33,473 nucleotides of DNA from Streptomyces noursei (GTDB lineage Bacteria; Actinomycetota; Actinomycetes; Streptomycetales; Streptomycetaceae): positions 1-33,473 of the forward strand of contig NZ_LWBU01000377.1 in assembly GCF_001646665.1 (NCBI RefSeq). The letters are read 5' to 3'. The position numbers and the translations under genes were made by a program. This document shows positions 15,447-23,756 of this stretch, piece after piece. Each line of letters starts with the position of its first letter. Position 1 is the stretch's first letter. The notes beneath the pieces are model-generated. The model was not told the origin of the DNA. It worked only from the letters and a program-made list of their open reading frames with translations, and did not search any database.

Positions 15447-16490
15447 TCAGGCGTTCTGCTTCTGTGCGTGAAGGTCGAGAGTGATGTGCGGGTCGAGCGC
15501 GTGCAGGAAGTCGGAGGCATCGAAGACCTCACCGGCGGAGACGACCCCGATGGTCTTGGTGCGACCGGTCAGAACGCGCTCGAGGGCCTCGGTGACGAGG
15601 GGCGCGGTGACGGCGTAGATGTCCTGGCCACTGGCCGTGGCCCGGCGTTCGGCTCCGCCGGAGCGGACGACGACGTCGACGAGGAATGTTTGGTTCGAGC
15701 GCCCGCGCTCGTCGGCGGCGGTCGGAGCCGGCGTGTGGGGAGCGGCGACGTCTCGGGCCGCCTCGGCAGTCATGTAGGTGGTCACCTCGGAGATGGAGAG
15801 GTGCTGGGAAACGGTGACGACGTCCGCCATCGTGAACTCCCCGATCACCGGCCGGGAGCCCATCGGTTCCGGGAAGGTCCACTCCAGGGTTGGCGCGGCG
15901 TCGGTGCGGTGCTCCCACTGTCCACCGCTGTAACGCAGGCGGTGGTCGCCGCGTCGCTCGCGGGAGACCGCACCTGAGAGCCGGGTACCGGCGGTGGGGT
16001 GCCAGTTGCTGAGCGCGTAGGCGATGTGCGCCTCGTCGGCTTCGGTCCAGTCGCCCATCGCCGCGGTGGCCAGCAGGTCGCCGAGGCCGCCGAAGAAGGC
16101 CATGGCCGGAACGATCACCGCTTCCGCGTCCCGGGCCCTCTCGCGGTAGTGGGCGAAGGTGTCGAGGTTGGCCTCGAGCTCGGCGGCCACGTCCAGGTAG
16201 GGGATCTTCGCGCGGAGCGCGGCCTCGATCACCGGACCGGTGGTCGAGGCGAAGGGGCCGGCGCAGTTGATGACCGCCGCGGTTCCCGCCAGAGCCCGGT
16301 CCAGCGAAGCCGCATCGTCGACCGACGCCACCCGGGGCTCCAGCCCGTGCTCATGGGCCAGCTCTTGCAAAGTGCGCGCGTTGCGCCCGGACAGCACCGG
16401 GACGAACCCACGCGCGGCCAGCTCCGTGACCACGAACCTCCCGGTGTGACCGTAGGCACCGAACACCGTAACCAGCTGACCTGACCCCAT
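15447..16490 (-). CDS. Saccharopine dehydrogenase-type NAD(P)-binding oxidoreductase
   Basis: The 347-residue protein starts at ATG 16490, with AGGAG nine bases upstream; the open frame extends to 16604 but that part is not protein-like. Residues 7-20 form a Rossmann nucleotide-binding loop (VTVFGAYGHTGRFVV), followed by VPVLSGRNARTLQELA and INCAGPFASTTGPVIEAALR, as in the saccharopine dehydrogenase NADP-binding family (trans-acting enoyl reductase-like members included). The C-terminal half with MADVVTVSQHLSISEV is typical of the stand-alone actinobacterial members. Substrate is unknown. It is divergent from the GlxA-type regulator with about 107 bp between starts, so that regulator probably controls it. 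Confidence 0.85.
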   Translation of the reverse strand: MGSGQLVTVFGAYGHTGRFVVTELAARGFVPVLSGRNARTLQELAHEHGLEPRVASVDDAASLDRALAGTAAVINCAGPFASTTGPVIEAALRAKIPYLDVAAELEANLDTFAHYRERARDAEAVIVPAMAFFGGLGDLLATAAMGDWTEADEAHIAYALSNWHPTAGTRLSGAVSRERRGDHRLRYSGGQWEHRTDAAPTLEWTFPEPMGSRPVIGEFTMADVVTVSQHLSISEVTTYMTAEAARDVAAPHTPAPTAADERGRSNQTFLVDVVVRSGGAERRATASGQDIYAVTAPLVTEALERVLTGRTKTIGVVSAGEVFDASDFLHALDPHITLDLHAQKQNA

Positions 16491-16597
16491 GAGACCGCTC
16501 CTGAGTATGTGAACACCCGCTGCGATGTCGATCCGCCGCGGTCTGACATCCCCATCCTGTTCCTCGGCCAACACCCCGGGCGAGCGTCGGAAACGAC

Positions 16598-17554
16598 ATG
16601 TCACGTACAGTTTCGGACATGCCCACCGTTGCGCTGGCCGTCACCGACGGCATGCTCCACTACGAACTGTCCGTGGCTGTTGAGGTCTTCGGATCCGACC
16701 TGACCCATATCGTGGACCCCTGGTACGACTTCTCCCTCTGCGGGAACGGTCCGGTGCACGTCGACCGTTTCCGGGTGGAACCCGACCACGGACTCGACCG
16801 CCTCGCCCACGCGGACACAGTGATCGTCCCCGGCTGGGCCGACACCGACGTCGACCCGCCCGCCGAGCTGGTCGAGGCGGTGCGGGCGGCCCACGCGGCC
16901 GGTGCCCGCGTGGCCTCACTGTGCACGGGGGCTTTCGTCCTGGGCGCAGCAGGACTGCTGGACGGCAGGCGTGCCACCACGCACTGGGCCCACACGCGGG
17001 AACTGGCCCGGCGCCATCCGTCAGCCTCCGTCGATCCGGACGTCCTCTATGTGGACAACGGAGACGTCCTCACCTCCGCGGGCAAGGCCGCCGCCATGGA
17101 CCTGTGCCTGCACCTGGTGCGCCTCGATCACGGCTCGGCCAACGCCAACAAGATCGCCCGACGCCTGGTCATCCCACCCCACCGGGACGGCGGCCAGGCC
17201 CAGTTCATCGCCACACCCCTTCCCGCTCCGGGCAACCACCCGTTGGGTGAACTCTTCCCCTGGGCGCTGGAGCGGCTGGACCAGCCGCTGACCGTGGAGG
17301 ATCTGGCCCGACAGGCCCGCATGAGCTCACGCCACCTCGGCCGGCACTTCAAGCACATCACCGGCACCACGCCACTGCAATGGCTCCACACTCAACGCAT
17401 TCGCCACGCCCAGGAACTACTGGAGACCACCGACGCCACCGTGGACAGCATCGCCGCGGCCACCGGCATGGGCACAGCCACCACCCTGCGCCGCCACTTC
17501 CACCGCAGCGTCGGCGTCCCGCCCGACACCTACCGCCGCACTTTCCGTCCCTGA
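16598..17554 (+). CDS. GlxA/FtrA-type AraC-family transcriptional regulator
   Basis: The 318-residue protein combines an N-terminal DJ-1/PfpI-like domain (about 8-190) with a C-terminal AraC helix-turn-helix pair (about 222-318). The nucleophile-elbow cysteine is present (C109 in VASLCTGAFVLGAAGLLDG), followed by ATTHW, but this domain usually senses rather than cleaves. The two HTHs are LTVEDLARQARMSSRHLGRH and VDSIAAATGMGTATTLRRHF, and the family ending VGVPPDTYRR is intact. ATG 16598 is preceded by GGAAACGAC; ATG 16619 is an alternative. It is transcribed away from the oxidoreductase gene and ends before a strong terminator. Activation or repression of that neighbour is the likely role. 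Confidence 0.9.
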   Translation: MSRTVSDMPTVALAVTDGMLHYELSVAVEVFGSDLTHIVDPWYDFSLCGNGPVHVDRFRVEPDHGLDRLAHADTVIVPGWADTDVDPPAELVEAVRAAHAAGARVASLCTGAFVLGAAGLLDGRRATTHWAHTRELARRHPSASVDPDVLYVDNGDVLTSAGKAAAMDLCLHLVRLDHGSANANKIARRLVIPPHRDGGQAQFIATPLPAPGNHPLGELFPWALERLDQPLTVEDLARQARMSSRHLGRHFKHITGTTPLQWLHTQRIRHAQELLETTDATVDSIAAATGMGTATTLRRHFHRSVGVPPDTYRRTFRP

Positions 17555-17750
17555 ACAGGCAGCTTCAAAGGGGCCGTTCTGCAGGGGCGGCCCCCGGTCG
17601 TCCTTGTACCCGTCGTGCGGACAAGGAAAAGCCCCTTCATGAAACACAGGACTGGCGGCTCACCGCCGGCGTCGCCTGTCTCCTGGGGGCTCTGCAGCGC
17701 GGTGCGGAAGGCGCCTCTCGCGGCCTGAGGGGTCCCCTCCCCCACGGAAA

Positions 17751-17793
17751 GGCCAGGGCACCGGTGGGAAGAACCGGTGCCCTGGCCCTTTTT
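17751..17793 (+). terminator. Intrinsic terminator
   Basis: A perfect 15-bp stem (GGCCAGGGCACCGGT 17751-17765 with its complement at 17773-17787) with a 7-nt loop is followed by TTTTT at 17789-17793 on the plus strand. It is about 200 bp beyond the regulator gene; the bases between (17555-17750) hold no supported gene. Confidence 0.85.
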
Positions 17794-17824
17794 CGTGTTC
17801 AGGGGCCGCCGGAGGGCGGGGCGG

Positions 17825-18101
17825 TCAGCCCGGCGCGCACGGCACACCTCCGAGGGTGAAGGCGTCGGGGGCGGGGTTGGCGTCGGTCCAGCTTCCGGTG
17901 AAGCCGAAGGAGGCGGAGGCCCCCGGGGGCGACGGTCCCGTTCCAGCCGGCGTTCTTCGCGGTGACGGCGGTGCCCCTCTGGGCGAAGCTCGCGTTCCAC
18001 ATCTGACCGGCCGTCCGGCCCGGGCCGAAGGTCCAGCCGAGCGCCCAGCCGGTCCAGGGGGGCGCTGCGCCGGTCCGTAGCGCATAGGCCGCCCGCACCA
18101 T
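17825..18101 (-). pseudogene. Cellulose-binding (CBM2) domain remnant, frameshifted
   Basis: From about 18090 the minus strand reads PPWTGWALGWTFGPGRTAGQ, MWNASFAQRGTAVTAKNAGW and NGTVAPG; after a frame change in the CCCCCGGGGG run near 17920 it continues ASASFGFTGSWTDANPAPDA then FTLGGVPCAPG to the stop at 17825. These are the C-terminal two thirds of a family-2 carbohydrate-binding module (W, N and the NGTxxPGxSxSFGF signature, final Cys). The enzyme to which it was attached, normally a secreted cellulase, chitinase or monooxygenase, is absent. One indel plus loss of the 5' part makes it a pseudogene. Confidence 0.7.
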
Positions 18102-18111
18102 CGGTGCGGGC
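18091..18111. terminator. Short hairpin at the end of a pseudogene
   Basis: GCCCGCACC 18091-18099 and GGTGCGGGC 18103-18111 form a 9-bp stem with an ATC loop, just downstream (minus strand) of the hypothetical remnant at 18117-18416. No T-run follows, so terminator function is only possible. Confidence 0.4.
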
Positions 18112-18116
18112 CTGTT

Positions 18117-18416
18117 TCACGGCGAGTCGGGAGGCGAGCCCACACCTCGACGGCCCGGGCGGCGCCAGCCGGGCCCTGCTCCCCACTGTGCGCGGCGGCG
18201 TCCACAAGCACCGCCTGCCGGACGGTCGTGCCGGGCCCTATCGGGTGGCGCCAGGCCCGCACCACACTGCTCGAGGCCGTCGCACGCGACCACCACGCTC
18301 ACCTGCTCGCTGCCATCGTCGAGATCGGCGGTGAGCTGGAGTTCCCAGCTACCCCGTAGCCGGCGCTTCAGGGGCGGGTCATCCCAGAAGGCTGCGCGGT
18401 CAGCGACGCCGGCCAC
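18117..18416 (-). pseudogene. Frameshifted hypothetical gene
   Basis: GTG 18416 overlaps the end of the upstream hypothetical gene and begins VAGVADRAAFWDDPPLKRRL, then RGSWELQLTADLDDGSEQVS and VVVACDGLEQ. Near 18262 the protein-like character moves to the next frame (VRAWRHPIGPGTTVRQAVLV, DAAAHSGEQGPAGAARAVEV). One indel would connect the two. I do not recognise the family. Together with 18400-18792 it probably formed a two-gene operon. Confidence 0.45.
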
Positions 18417-18792
18417 CGCCGATGCGGCGGTCGTCGGCCAGTGCGGTAAGCGGGCCGAACTCGCGGGCAAGCTGGCTCCACGTCAGAACCTCGCCACAGC
18501 GGGCCGGGAACTCCTTCGAGTTGAACTCGGGCATGGTCCAGGCGCCAGTGCCCCGGTCCCGCAGCCACAGGTCCCCGTCACCGTCGACCACAGTCGGCGG
18601 GACCGGTACGGGCTCGGCCTGATCAATGGGCTCCCACGTGACCCGGCCCGGGTGGGAAACGCGGCGCAGCTCGGCGGTGGCCAGCCGCGCCGCCACGTCA
18701 CGGGTGGACTCTTCGGCGTCCTTGACCGACGCGAGTCGGAACGCGTCGTCAAGTACGGGCAGGGCTGGATTCTTGCTGCGCTTTGAACTCAT
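18400..18792 (-). CDS. Hypothetical protein (130 aa)
   Basis: ATG 18792 is preceded by CCGGAGG at good distance, which decides against the longer frame to 18957. The protein begins MSSKRSKNPALPVLDDAFRL, is mostly soluble and acidic, and contains a beta-rich middle VVDGDGDLWLRDRGTGAWTM and FPARCGEVLTWSQLAREFGP. A short Gly-Trp motif of this kind occurs in small Streptomyces proteins that resemble WD/propeller strands, but I cannot assign a family. It overlaps the start of the following remnant by about 17 bases. Confidence 0.6.
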   Translation of the reverse strand: MSSKRSKNPALPVLDDAFRLASVKDAEESTRDVAARLATAELRRVSHPGRVTWEPIDQAEPVPVPPTVVDGDGDLWLRDRGTGAWTMPEFNSKEFPARCGEVLTWSQLAREFGPLTALADDRRIGGGRRR

Positions 18793-18868
18793 ACGCCGAC
18801 TACCTCCGGTGGGGGGTGTCACATCCGTTATGGCACCCCGTAGAGCGACACGGTACCCGTGTGCGCGG

Positions 18869-19397
18869 ATGGACAAGTTGATCAAGTCGTTCGGCTCGCT
18901 CGTTTCGGGTGGTCTCGTCGCCCTTCTGACGTGGTTGGTGACCCCCCGCGCCCACAACCGTCAGGACCAGGAACGGGAGGCGCTGCGCGGGCACGCCGAC
19001 GCACTGATAGTGGCGGTGTCGGACCTGCGGGCGGCGGGCGCCGCCAACCGGATGCTGTGGGAGACGCTAGTCGAGCGAGGCAGGACGGTTCTGCTGGCCG
19101 GGCTCGCCTGCGTGGGCGGAGCTGCTGGCGCAGGAGAGGATCGTGAGCAAGCAGGCGGCCGCCGCACTGCGTGAGCCCTTCACCCGGATCGCTGCCGCAG
19201 CCGCCCCGCTGCTGCGGTGTCCCGCCCCCGCCCCCGCCCTCGTCACCGCCATCGAGGAGCTGATGACCGCCGCCGGGAACATCGAGGACGCCGCGCGCCT
19301 GGCGGAGAAGCTCGCGGCGTTCGGCCGGGCCGCCCGGGCAGCCACCGCGCCGCCGGCGACCTGGCGGGAACGCCGCCGTGCCCGCCGGGCCTGCTGA
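18869..19397 (+). pseudogene. Membrane-anchored hypothetical protein split by a frameshift
   Basis: ATG 18869 begins MDKLIKSFGSLVSGGLVALL then TWLVTPRAHNRQDQER: one transmembrane segment followed by a charged helix. The frame continues to 19174, but near 19120 the coding character moves one frame over, to ELLAQERIVSKQAAAALREP, VTAIEELMTAAGNIEDAARL and AEKLAAFGRAARAAT, ending WRERRRARRAC at 19397. One extra G in GTGGGCGGAG explains it. The second part alone could start at GTG 19143, so two short proteins cannot be excluded. The architecture is like the membrane-anchored helical protein at 11775-12245. Function unknown. Confidence 0.5.
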
Positions 19398-19419
19398 CCG
19401 CAGGAGGCGAAACGCCTGG

Positions 19420-19445
19420 CCCCCGGTAGCTCCAATGCGGGGGGC
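19420..19445. terminator. Possible terminator between convergent genes
   Basis: CCCCCG at 19420-19425 can pair with CGGGGG near 19438-19443, between the ends of the plus-strand remnant and tpg. The stem is short and there is no T-run. Confidence 0.3.
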
Positions 19446-19470
19446 GAGATGCTTGGTACGAGGAGCCGGA

Positions 19471-20028
19471 CTAAAGGTCGAATTCGAGGTGCTGCACGTC
19501 GGTGAAGCGGACCTCCTCCAGGGAGCCGGCGCGGCGGCCGCCGTCCTGGAAGTAGACCTCCTTGAGTGCTTCGGCCGCGATCTGCTGGAGCTGGGCGTCG
19601 CTGGCTCCGGCCTCCTGGGCGTCGAAGAGGCGGGCCGCGTACTGCGGGGGCAGGGCGACGGTCAGGTGCCGGATGCGGTCCTGGTCCGTCGACCCGATCG
19701 GCGCGGTGTAGCCGAGGCGGGCGCGGGTGTCGATGACGATACCGCCCGTGGTGGCCGCCTTCTGCCGGGCCTTGGCCCTGATCTGCGGCTGCCACCGGGC
19801 CTTGACCTCGCGCTCCAGGCGTGCGGCGAGGTCCGGGCGGGGCTTTTTGATCTGGTCCTTCACGTACCGCTCGACGGTGCGCTGGGAGATCCGCAGCATC
19901 TGAGCGACCGCCTTGGTGCCCTTGAGCTGCCTGACGAGATAGCGCATCTGCGCGGGCGCGCTCTTGGGCGCCGGGCGGGTGAACGCCTTCTGCACCGCAG
20001 CCTCCAGACCATCCCCGAACAGGGTCAT
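19471..20028 (-). CDS. tpg: Terminal protein Tpg of linear replicons
   Basis: The 185-residue protein matches the size and layout of Streptomyces Tpg, which becomes covalently bound to the 5' ends of linear chromosomes and primes end-patching DNA synthesis. It has a basic N-terminus, a helix-turn-helix (about 37-70: GTKAVAQMLRISQRTVERYV), a basic linker (IRAKARQKAATTG), and the GIVIDTRARLGYTAPIGSTD region. Threonine 114 falls in GSTDQD; in the S. lividans protein Thr-114 was reported as the nucleotide-accepting residue. The C-terminus ends QHLEFDL. GGAGGGGG overlapping the tap stop serves as ribosome-binding site, with a 12-bp gap, so the pair is an operon. The gene looks intact. Confidence 0.9.
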   Translation of the reverse strand: MTLFGDGLEAAVQKAFTRPAPKSAPAQMRYLVRQLKGTKAVAQMLRISQRTVERYVKDQIKKPRPDLAARLEREVKARWQPQIRAKARQKAATTGGIVIDTRARLGYTAPIGSTDQDRIRHLTVALPPQYAARLFDAQEAGASDAQLQQIAAEALKEVYFQDGGRRAGSLEEVRFTDVQHLEFDL

Positions 20029-20040
20029 CGTCGCCCCCTC

Positions 20041-22302
20041 CTACTCTCCGCTGTCGACGTCGGTGACGGTGCCGTCCTTGATGTACCTGGCGAGGTTCAG
20101 CTCCGGGGCGTTGAACCGCTCGCGGACCTCCTCGCCCCACAGGACGTCCTGGGTGCCCTCGTGCTTGACCAGGCCGGGGTTGATGCCGAGCTTGAAGCCG
20201 CCGGGCAGCGGCTTGCCGTCCCGGTAGGGCAGGAAGTCCAGCGGCGACGGCCCGTTCGCGGCGTAGACGACGCAGTCGGACAGGATCGCGATGGGGTACT
20301 GCCCAGTGAACGCGGCGTGCTTGACGATCTTGCGGTGGAGGTTGATACGGGTGCGGGAGATGACCGCCGCGCGGATGTCGGGCCGCCACGTCGGGCGGGA
20401 CAGGGCGCGCCACGGCTGCCCGGGCCGCCAGTTCTCGCCGCGCGGCCGCTCGCGCAGTTTGCCCAGGCCCCCCTTGACCGTCGCCTTGATCGCCGAGACG
20501 ACGATCGCCAGCTCCGGGTCCCGGGCCTTGTAGCCGTCCATAGCGGTGAGGAAGTCGGCCGGGGCGAGGTCGGCGTCGACGCCCAGGTCGGCCATCGTGG
20601 CGAGGTAGGCGTCCCGGAGCCGGTTGTACCAGCCGTCCAGGTAGCGGCCGTTGTCGTACCGGACCCACGCCTCGACCGGCGCGACGTCGTAGCCCAGCTC
20701 CACCGCGTAGGCGACGGTCGGCGTGGCGTACCAGGCCGGCCCCTCCGGGCGCTCGCCCATCGGTGTGAACGGGCTCGGCAGCAGGCTGCCGTCCAGCTCT
20801 ACCCACTTGTCCTTGGCGACCTTCACGCGGGACAGGTCGACGTGGGAGAGGTCTACCAGCCATGAGCCGGGCAGCTTCGGGTCGAACGCGGGGGCCTTGA
20901 CGCGCGTCGCCTCGCCGAGGCCCACGTTCAGGCCGTTCGCGCCCGCGGCGAAGGCCATGTTCACGTCGATGCCGACCAAGTGCCGCAGTGTGCACTCGGC
21001 ATCGGTCATCGGCCGCGCCCAGTCGTACGCCTCCTCGAACAGCTTCTCCGCCGGGCCGCGCACGTGGAAACGGGGCAGGTCCTTGAGAACGGGATGGCCG
21101 TCGGGGACCTCGCACGGCGGAAAGTGCATCGGGTCGATGGCGTCCTTGCCCAGCGAGCCGGGGTTGTGCTCGGAGTGCCGCTTGCCGTCGGCGTCCGGCT
21201 CGGAGGCGCGCGTCGGCGGGTGCAGGGCGGTCATCAGCTCCAGGCCGGTCACGGCGGTGGAGCCGCGAGGCGTCATCACCCGGGACGCGTACACACCCAG
21301 CACCCGGGCGAGCTCCGCCGGCGCCAGCTGCGCGGACCCGCCCCAGTGCCGGGTGTCGAGCGCATTCCACGACGGGATGCACAGCTGCACGCAGGCCCGC
21401 TCCGAGCCGGTGGCGGGGCGGTAGATCCGCGCCCACGGGCCGAACCCGCGCTTGGTCAGCTTCCACTCCGCGCGGGCAAGCTGCTTGATGACCTTGTGGC
21501 CCTCCGGGATCCGCCCGGCGTGCTTCTCCTCCTCGGTGAGCGTGACGGGCAGGCCGTAGCGCTCCAGAGCGGCCCCGGTGAGCACGATCAGCGGGTCAGC
21601 GTCCTTGCCGGGGCCGGACAGCTTCGGCGCGCCGAGCTTGCCCTCGGTGAGGGTCCACTCCACCAGGGCCGGGAGGGACTTGGCGGGCACGTCCAGGACC
21701 AGGCCACCGGTGCAGTACGCCACCACCTTCCCGTCCACGACGTCGACGACCGCCAACGGCCCGTTCTCGAACCGCGGATCCGCGCCACCCGCAGGAGTCG
21801 CGGCCGGGGCCACCTTCCGCCCGACCGCACGGCGCGACGTCGACGACGGCCTGGCAGTGCGCGCCGGACGCGACGCAGCCGCCGGAGCAGCGGCGACCGG
21901 GGCGGAGGCGGTCTGGGGGCTCTCGTTCGCACTCATGGGCAGCGCAGCCTCGGAGGCCGAGCCTGTGGACAGCGTCTGCGATAGCGCGGCGGGGGTGGCC
22001 GGGCCGGTGAACGGCTCAGGCACCACCGTGTCCTCGCTCGCTTCTGCCGTGTCGGCCGGGGCGGCGGGGTAGAGCTCCGCGAGCTTATCCAGCAGCCGGG
22101 CGTAGGCGTCGCGCTCGGGCGGGCGGGGCTCGGTCTTGCCGGACTCCCAGCCCGATACCGTGGCCCGGCGCACCTTCAGCGCAGTCGCCACCTCGTCGAT
22201 CGTCAGGCCGTGGGCTCTGCGCAGACGCCTGCGCTCCTCGGGCGGCGGCAGCACGGCGCGGGACGCAAGCAGAGCGTCAACCGCGTCGAACAAGTCGGAC
22301 AT
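20041..22302 (-). CDS. tap: Telomere-associated protein Tap
   Basis: The 753-residue protein is close to the length of known Tap proteins (about 740) and is followed directly by tpg, as in Streptomyces chromosomes. Residues about 22-76 form an XRE-type helix-turn-helix (LRRAHGLTIDEVATALKVRR then ATVSGWESGKTEPRPPERD). An Ala/Pro-rich linker (about 80-165) leads to the large conserved core, with GGLVLDVPAKSLPALVEWTL, LVGIDVNMAFAAGANGLNVG and RDAYLATMADLGVDADLAPA, and a KHEGTQDVLWGEEVRERFN end. Tap binds telomeric single strands and recruits Tpg for end replication. GGAGGTG precedes ATG 22302, and a 14-bp palindrome lies in the upstream region. Confidence 0.92.
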   Translation of the reverse strand: MSDLFDAVDALLASRAVLPPPEERRRLRRAHGLTIDEVATALKVRRATVSGWESGKTEPRPPERDAYARLLDKLAELYPAAPADTAEASEDTVVPEPFTGPATPAALSQTLSTGSASEAALPMSANESPQTASAPVAAAPAAASRPARTARPSSTSRRAVGRKVAPAATPAGGADPRFENGPLAVVDVVDGKVVAYCTGGLVLDVPAKSLPALVEWTLTEGKLGAPKLSGPGKDADPLIVLTGAALERYGLPVTLTEEEKHAGRIPEGHKVIKQLARAEWKLTKRGFGPWARIYRPATGSERACVQLCIPSWNALDTRHWGGSAQLAPAELARVLGVYASRVMTPRGSTAVTGLELMTALHPPTRASEPDADGKRHSEHNPGSLGKDAIDPMHFPPCEVPDGHPVLKDLPRFHVRGPAEKLFEEAYDWARPMTDAECTLRHLVGIDVNMAFAAGANGLNVGLGEATRVKAPAFDPKLPGSWLVDLSHVDLSRVKVAKDKWVELDGSLLPSPFTPMGERPEGPAWYATPTVAYAVELGYDVAPVEAWVRYDNGRYLDGWYNRLRDAYLATMADLGVDADLAPADFLTAMDGYKARDPELAIVVSAIKATVKGGLGKLRERPRGENWRPGQPWRALSRPTWRPDIRAAVISRTRINLHRKIVKHAAFTGQYPIAILSDCVVYAANGPSPLDFLPYRDGKPLPGGFKLGINPGLVKHEGTQDVLWGEEVRERFNAPELNLARYIKDGTVTDVDSGE

Positions 22303-22331
22303 GGAACACCTCCAGAGCCATACCCTAACCC

Positions 22332-22460
22332 ATGAAACGTACGTTTCCCGTACTGACGGCGCACCTATCGCGTACGCACAATCTGACGGGAGCCGTCCTG
22401 TCGGCGGAAGGCCGGATCGCGGCCGCTAAGCGCTGGATGACCGAGGTGACCGGTCCGTGA
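22332..22460 (+). CDS. Doubtful 42-aa ORF divergent from tap
   Basis: ATG 22332 overlaps the palindrome upstream of tap and encodes MKRTFPVLTAHLSRTHNLTG ... AAAKRWMTEVTGP. Composition is plausible but no ribosome-binding site is visible and the position over a regulatory-looking element argues against translation. It could be a leader of the recombinase remnant. Confidence 0.2.
   Translation: MKRTFPVLTAHLSRTHNLTGAVLSAEGRIAAAKRWMTEVTGP
22334..22347. promoter_or_regulatory. 14-bp perfect palindrome upstream of tap
   Basis: GAAACGTACGTTTC is its own complement and lies 32-45 bp before the tap start codon, in the expected promoter zone. Further CGTAC motifs follow at about 22348 and 22372. Tap carries an XRE-type HTH, so autoregulation is possible. 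Operator function is inference. Confidence 0.5.
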
Positions 22461-22507
22461 CGACCGTCTGCCCGCCGTCCCCCCGCAGCCTGGTTGCCTT
22501 CTGCGTG

Positions 22508-23413
22508 TGATCCCGAGCTGCGGGCGCCCTGCCTGCCCTGGACGAGGCGTCCGGCGAGCGCGCCCAGGACCAGCGCCCCTCGAACACGCGCCGCTGTTAC
22601 GCCTCGGACTGGAGGACCTGGGAAGCCTTCTGCGCCCAGCTGCAGGTTTCGGTCACCGCCGCGACCCGCGGCACGCTGCGCGCCTTCGTCGACTACCTGT
22701 GGAACCGTCAGAAGCGCTCCTGCTCCCCCCTTGACCGCAAGCTCGCAAGCGTCGTCGTCGCCTTATGGCACCGGCGAGCTACTGAAGGATTGCCGCGAGA
22801 AGGCCCAGGAAGCAGAGGAGCCGGAGCGCCGCCGCGGAAAGGCACCCGCCATACGCCTGGAACGCCCTACATCTGATCGTCGCAAAGTGCGACACCGACA
22901 TCTTCGGGCTCCGCGACCGCGCCATGCTGCTTCTCGGGTTCGCCATCGCCGCGCGCCGTACCGAGGATGCTGACGGCAAGGGCCTGCTCGTCAGCGTCCG
23001 CGTCTCCAAGACCGAACCGCGCACCGTCCCCGTTCCGTACGGCAGCAGCGCGGCGACCTGCCCAGTGAGGGCCTGGCACGCCTGGCGGGATGCTGCCGGC
23101 ATTACCGACCCCGACCGGCACGCCTTCCGCCGCATCCACCACACAGGCGCCGTCCAGCCGCACGGCCTCACCCCCCAGCGCGCCGGCGACATCATCACCG
23201 CGGCCGGGCTGCGCGCCGGATTCGAGGAACCTTTCACCGGCCACTCGGTACGCTCAGGAACGGCCACGGGAAGCAAGCTGGCGAGGCAAGGACAGAAAAG
23301 CCATCGCGGCCATCACCGGGCACGCCGACGGCTCGAAGGTCCTCGACGGCTACATGCAGATCGTCGACCAGTGGGACGAGAAGGACAACGCGTTGATCGG
23401 GATTGGGCTGTGA
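22508..23413 (+). pseudogene. Broken tyrosine recombinase/integrase
   Basis: Segments of a phage-type integrase lie in order but in different frames. The SAM-like core-binding domain reads SNTRRCYASDWRTWEAFCAQ and LQVSVTAATRGTLRAFVDYL (22580 onward); a linker RRRGKAPA follows; the catalytic domain then appears near 22850-23270 in another frame (GLRDRAMLLLGFAIAARRTE, HGLTPQRAGDIITAAGLRAG, FTGHSVRSGTATG) and the end in a third (AIAAITGHADGSKVLDGYMQ, stop 23413). HSVR is the H-x-x-R pair and GYMQ holds the nucleophile tyrosine, but the region after the first catalytic arginine is shortened. At least three frame changes are needed, so it is inactive. Confidence 0.75.
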
Positions 23414-23480
23414 CAACGCAGCGCCGGGCCCGGCGGGGCTACCTCGACGAGATGGACGACCAGGACGATGAGTTCATCGT

Positions 23481-23756
23481 CTAGCCCTGGCCGCGGGGCT
23501 GGTCTTGTACGGCGGCGTCGGGGTCGTCGGCGGCCGTCGGCAGCGCCGAGTGCCCCTCCGACCAGGCGTTGACCCATCCGCACACACCGCACGCGTACCG
23601 GCCGTTGAGGCCGGACACCGCAGCGCCGCACGCGCGGCAGTCGGTGTGCGTGATCTCCAGCTCGTTCCCGTTCCCGCCCGGCTTCGGCCCCTCCCCGGGG
23701 GCGTCGAGGGGTTCCGGGGCCCAGGAGGCCGGCTCGCGCCGGCGGGATGACGTCAT
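23481..23756 (-). CDS. Small zinc-ribbon protein
   Basis: The 91-residue protein starts at ATG 23756, overlapping the stop of the preceding zinc-ribbon gene (ATGA), so it is translationally coupled. A disordered start (SSRRREPASWAPEPLDAPGE) leads to EITHTDCRACGAAVSGLNGR then YACGVCGWVNAWSEGH: two CxxC pairs 12 residues apart, a classic zinc ribbon. The tail is acidic. Such proteins bind nucleic acid or partner proteins; a specific role is not known. The stop is close to the end of the recombinase remnant on the other strand. Confidence 0.7.
   Translation of the reverse strand: MTSSRRREPASWAPEPLDAPGEGPKPGGNGNELEITHTDCRACGAAVSGLNGRYACGVCGWVNAWSEGHSALPTAADDPDAAVQDQPRGQG

Noticed and set aside
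14257..15471. Plus-strand frame of 404 codons
   Set aside because: It is antisense to the two-TM protein gene and crosses unrelated debris; no motif or start signal.
19067..21466. 799-codon minus frame overlapping tap and tpg
   Set aside because: It runs in a different frame through both recognisable genes and has Arg/Gly/Pro-rich composition.
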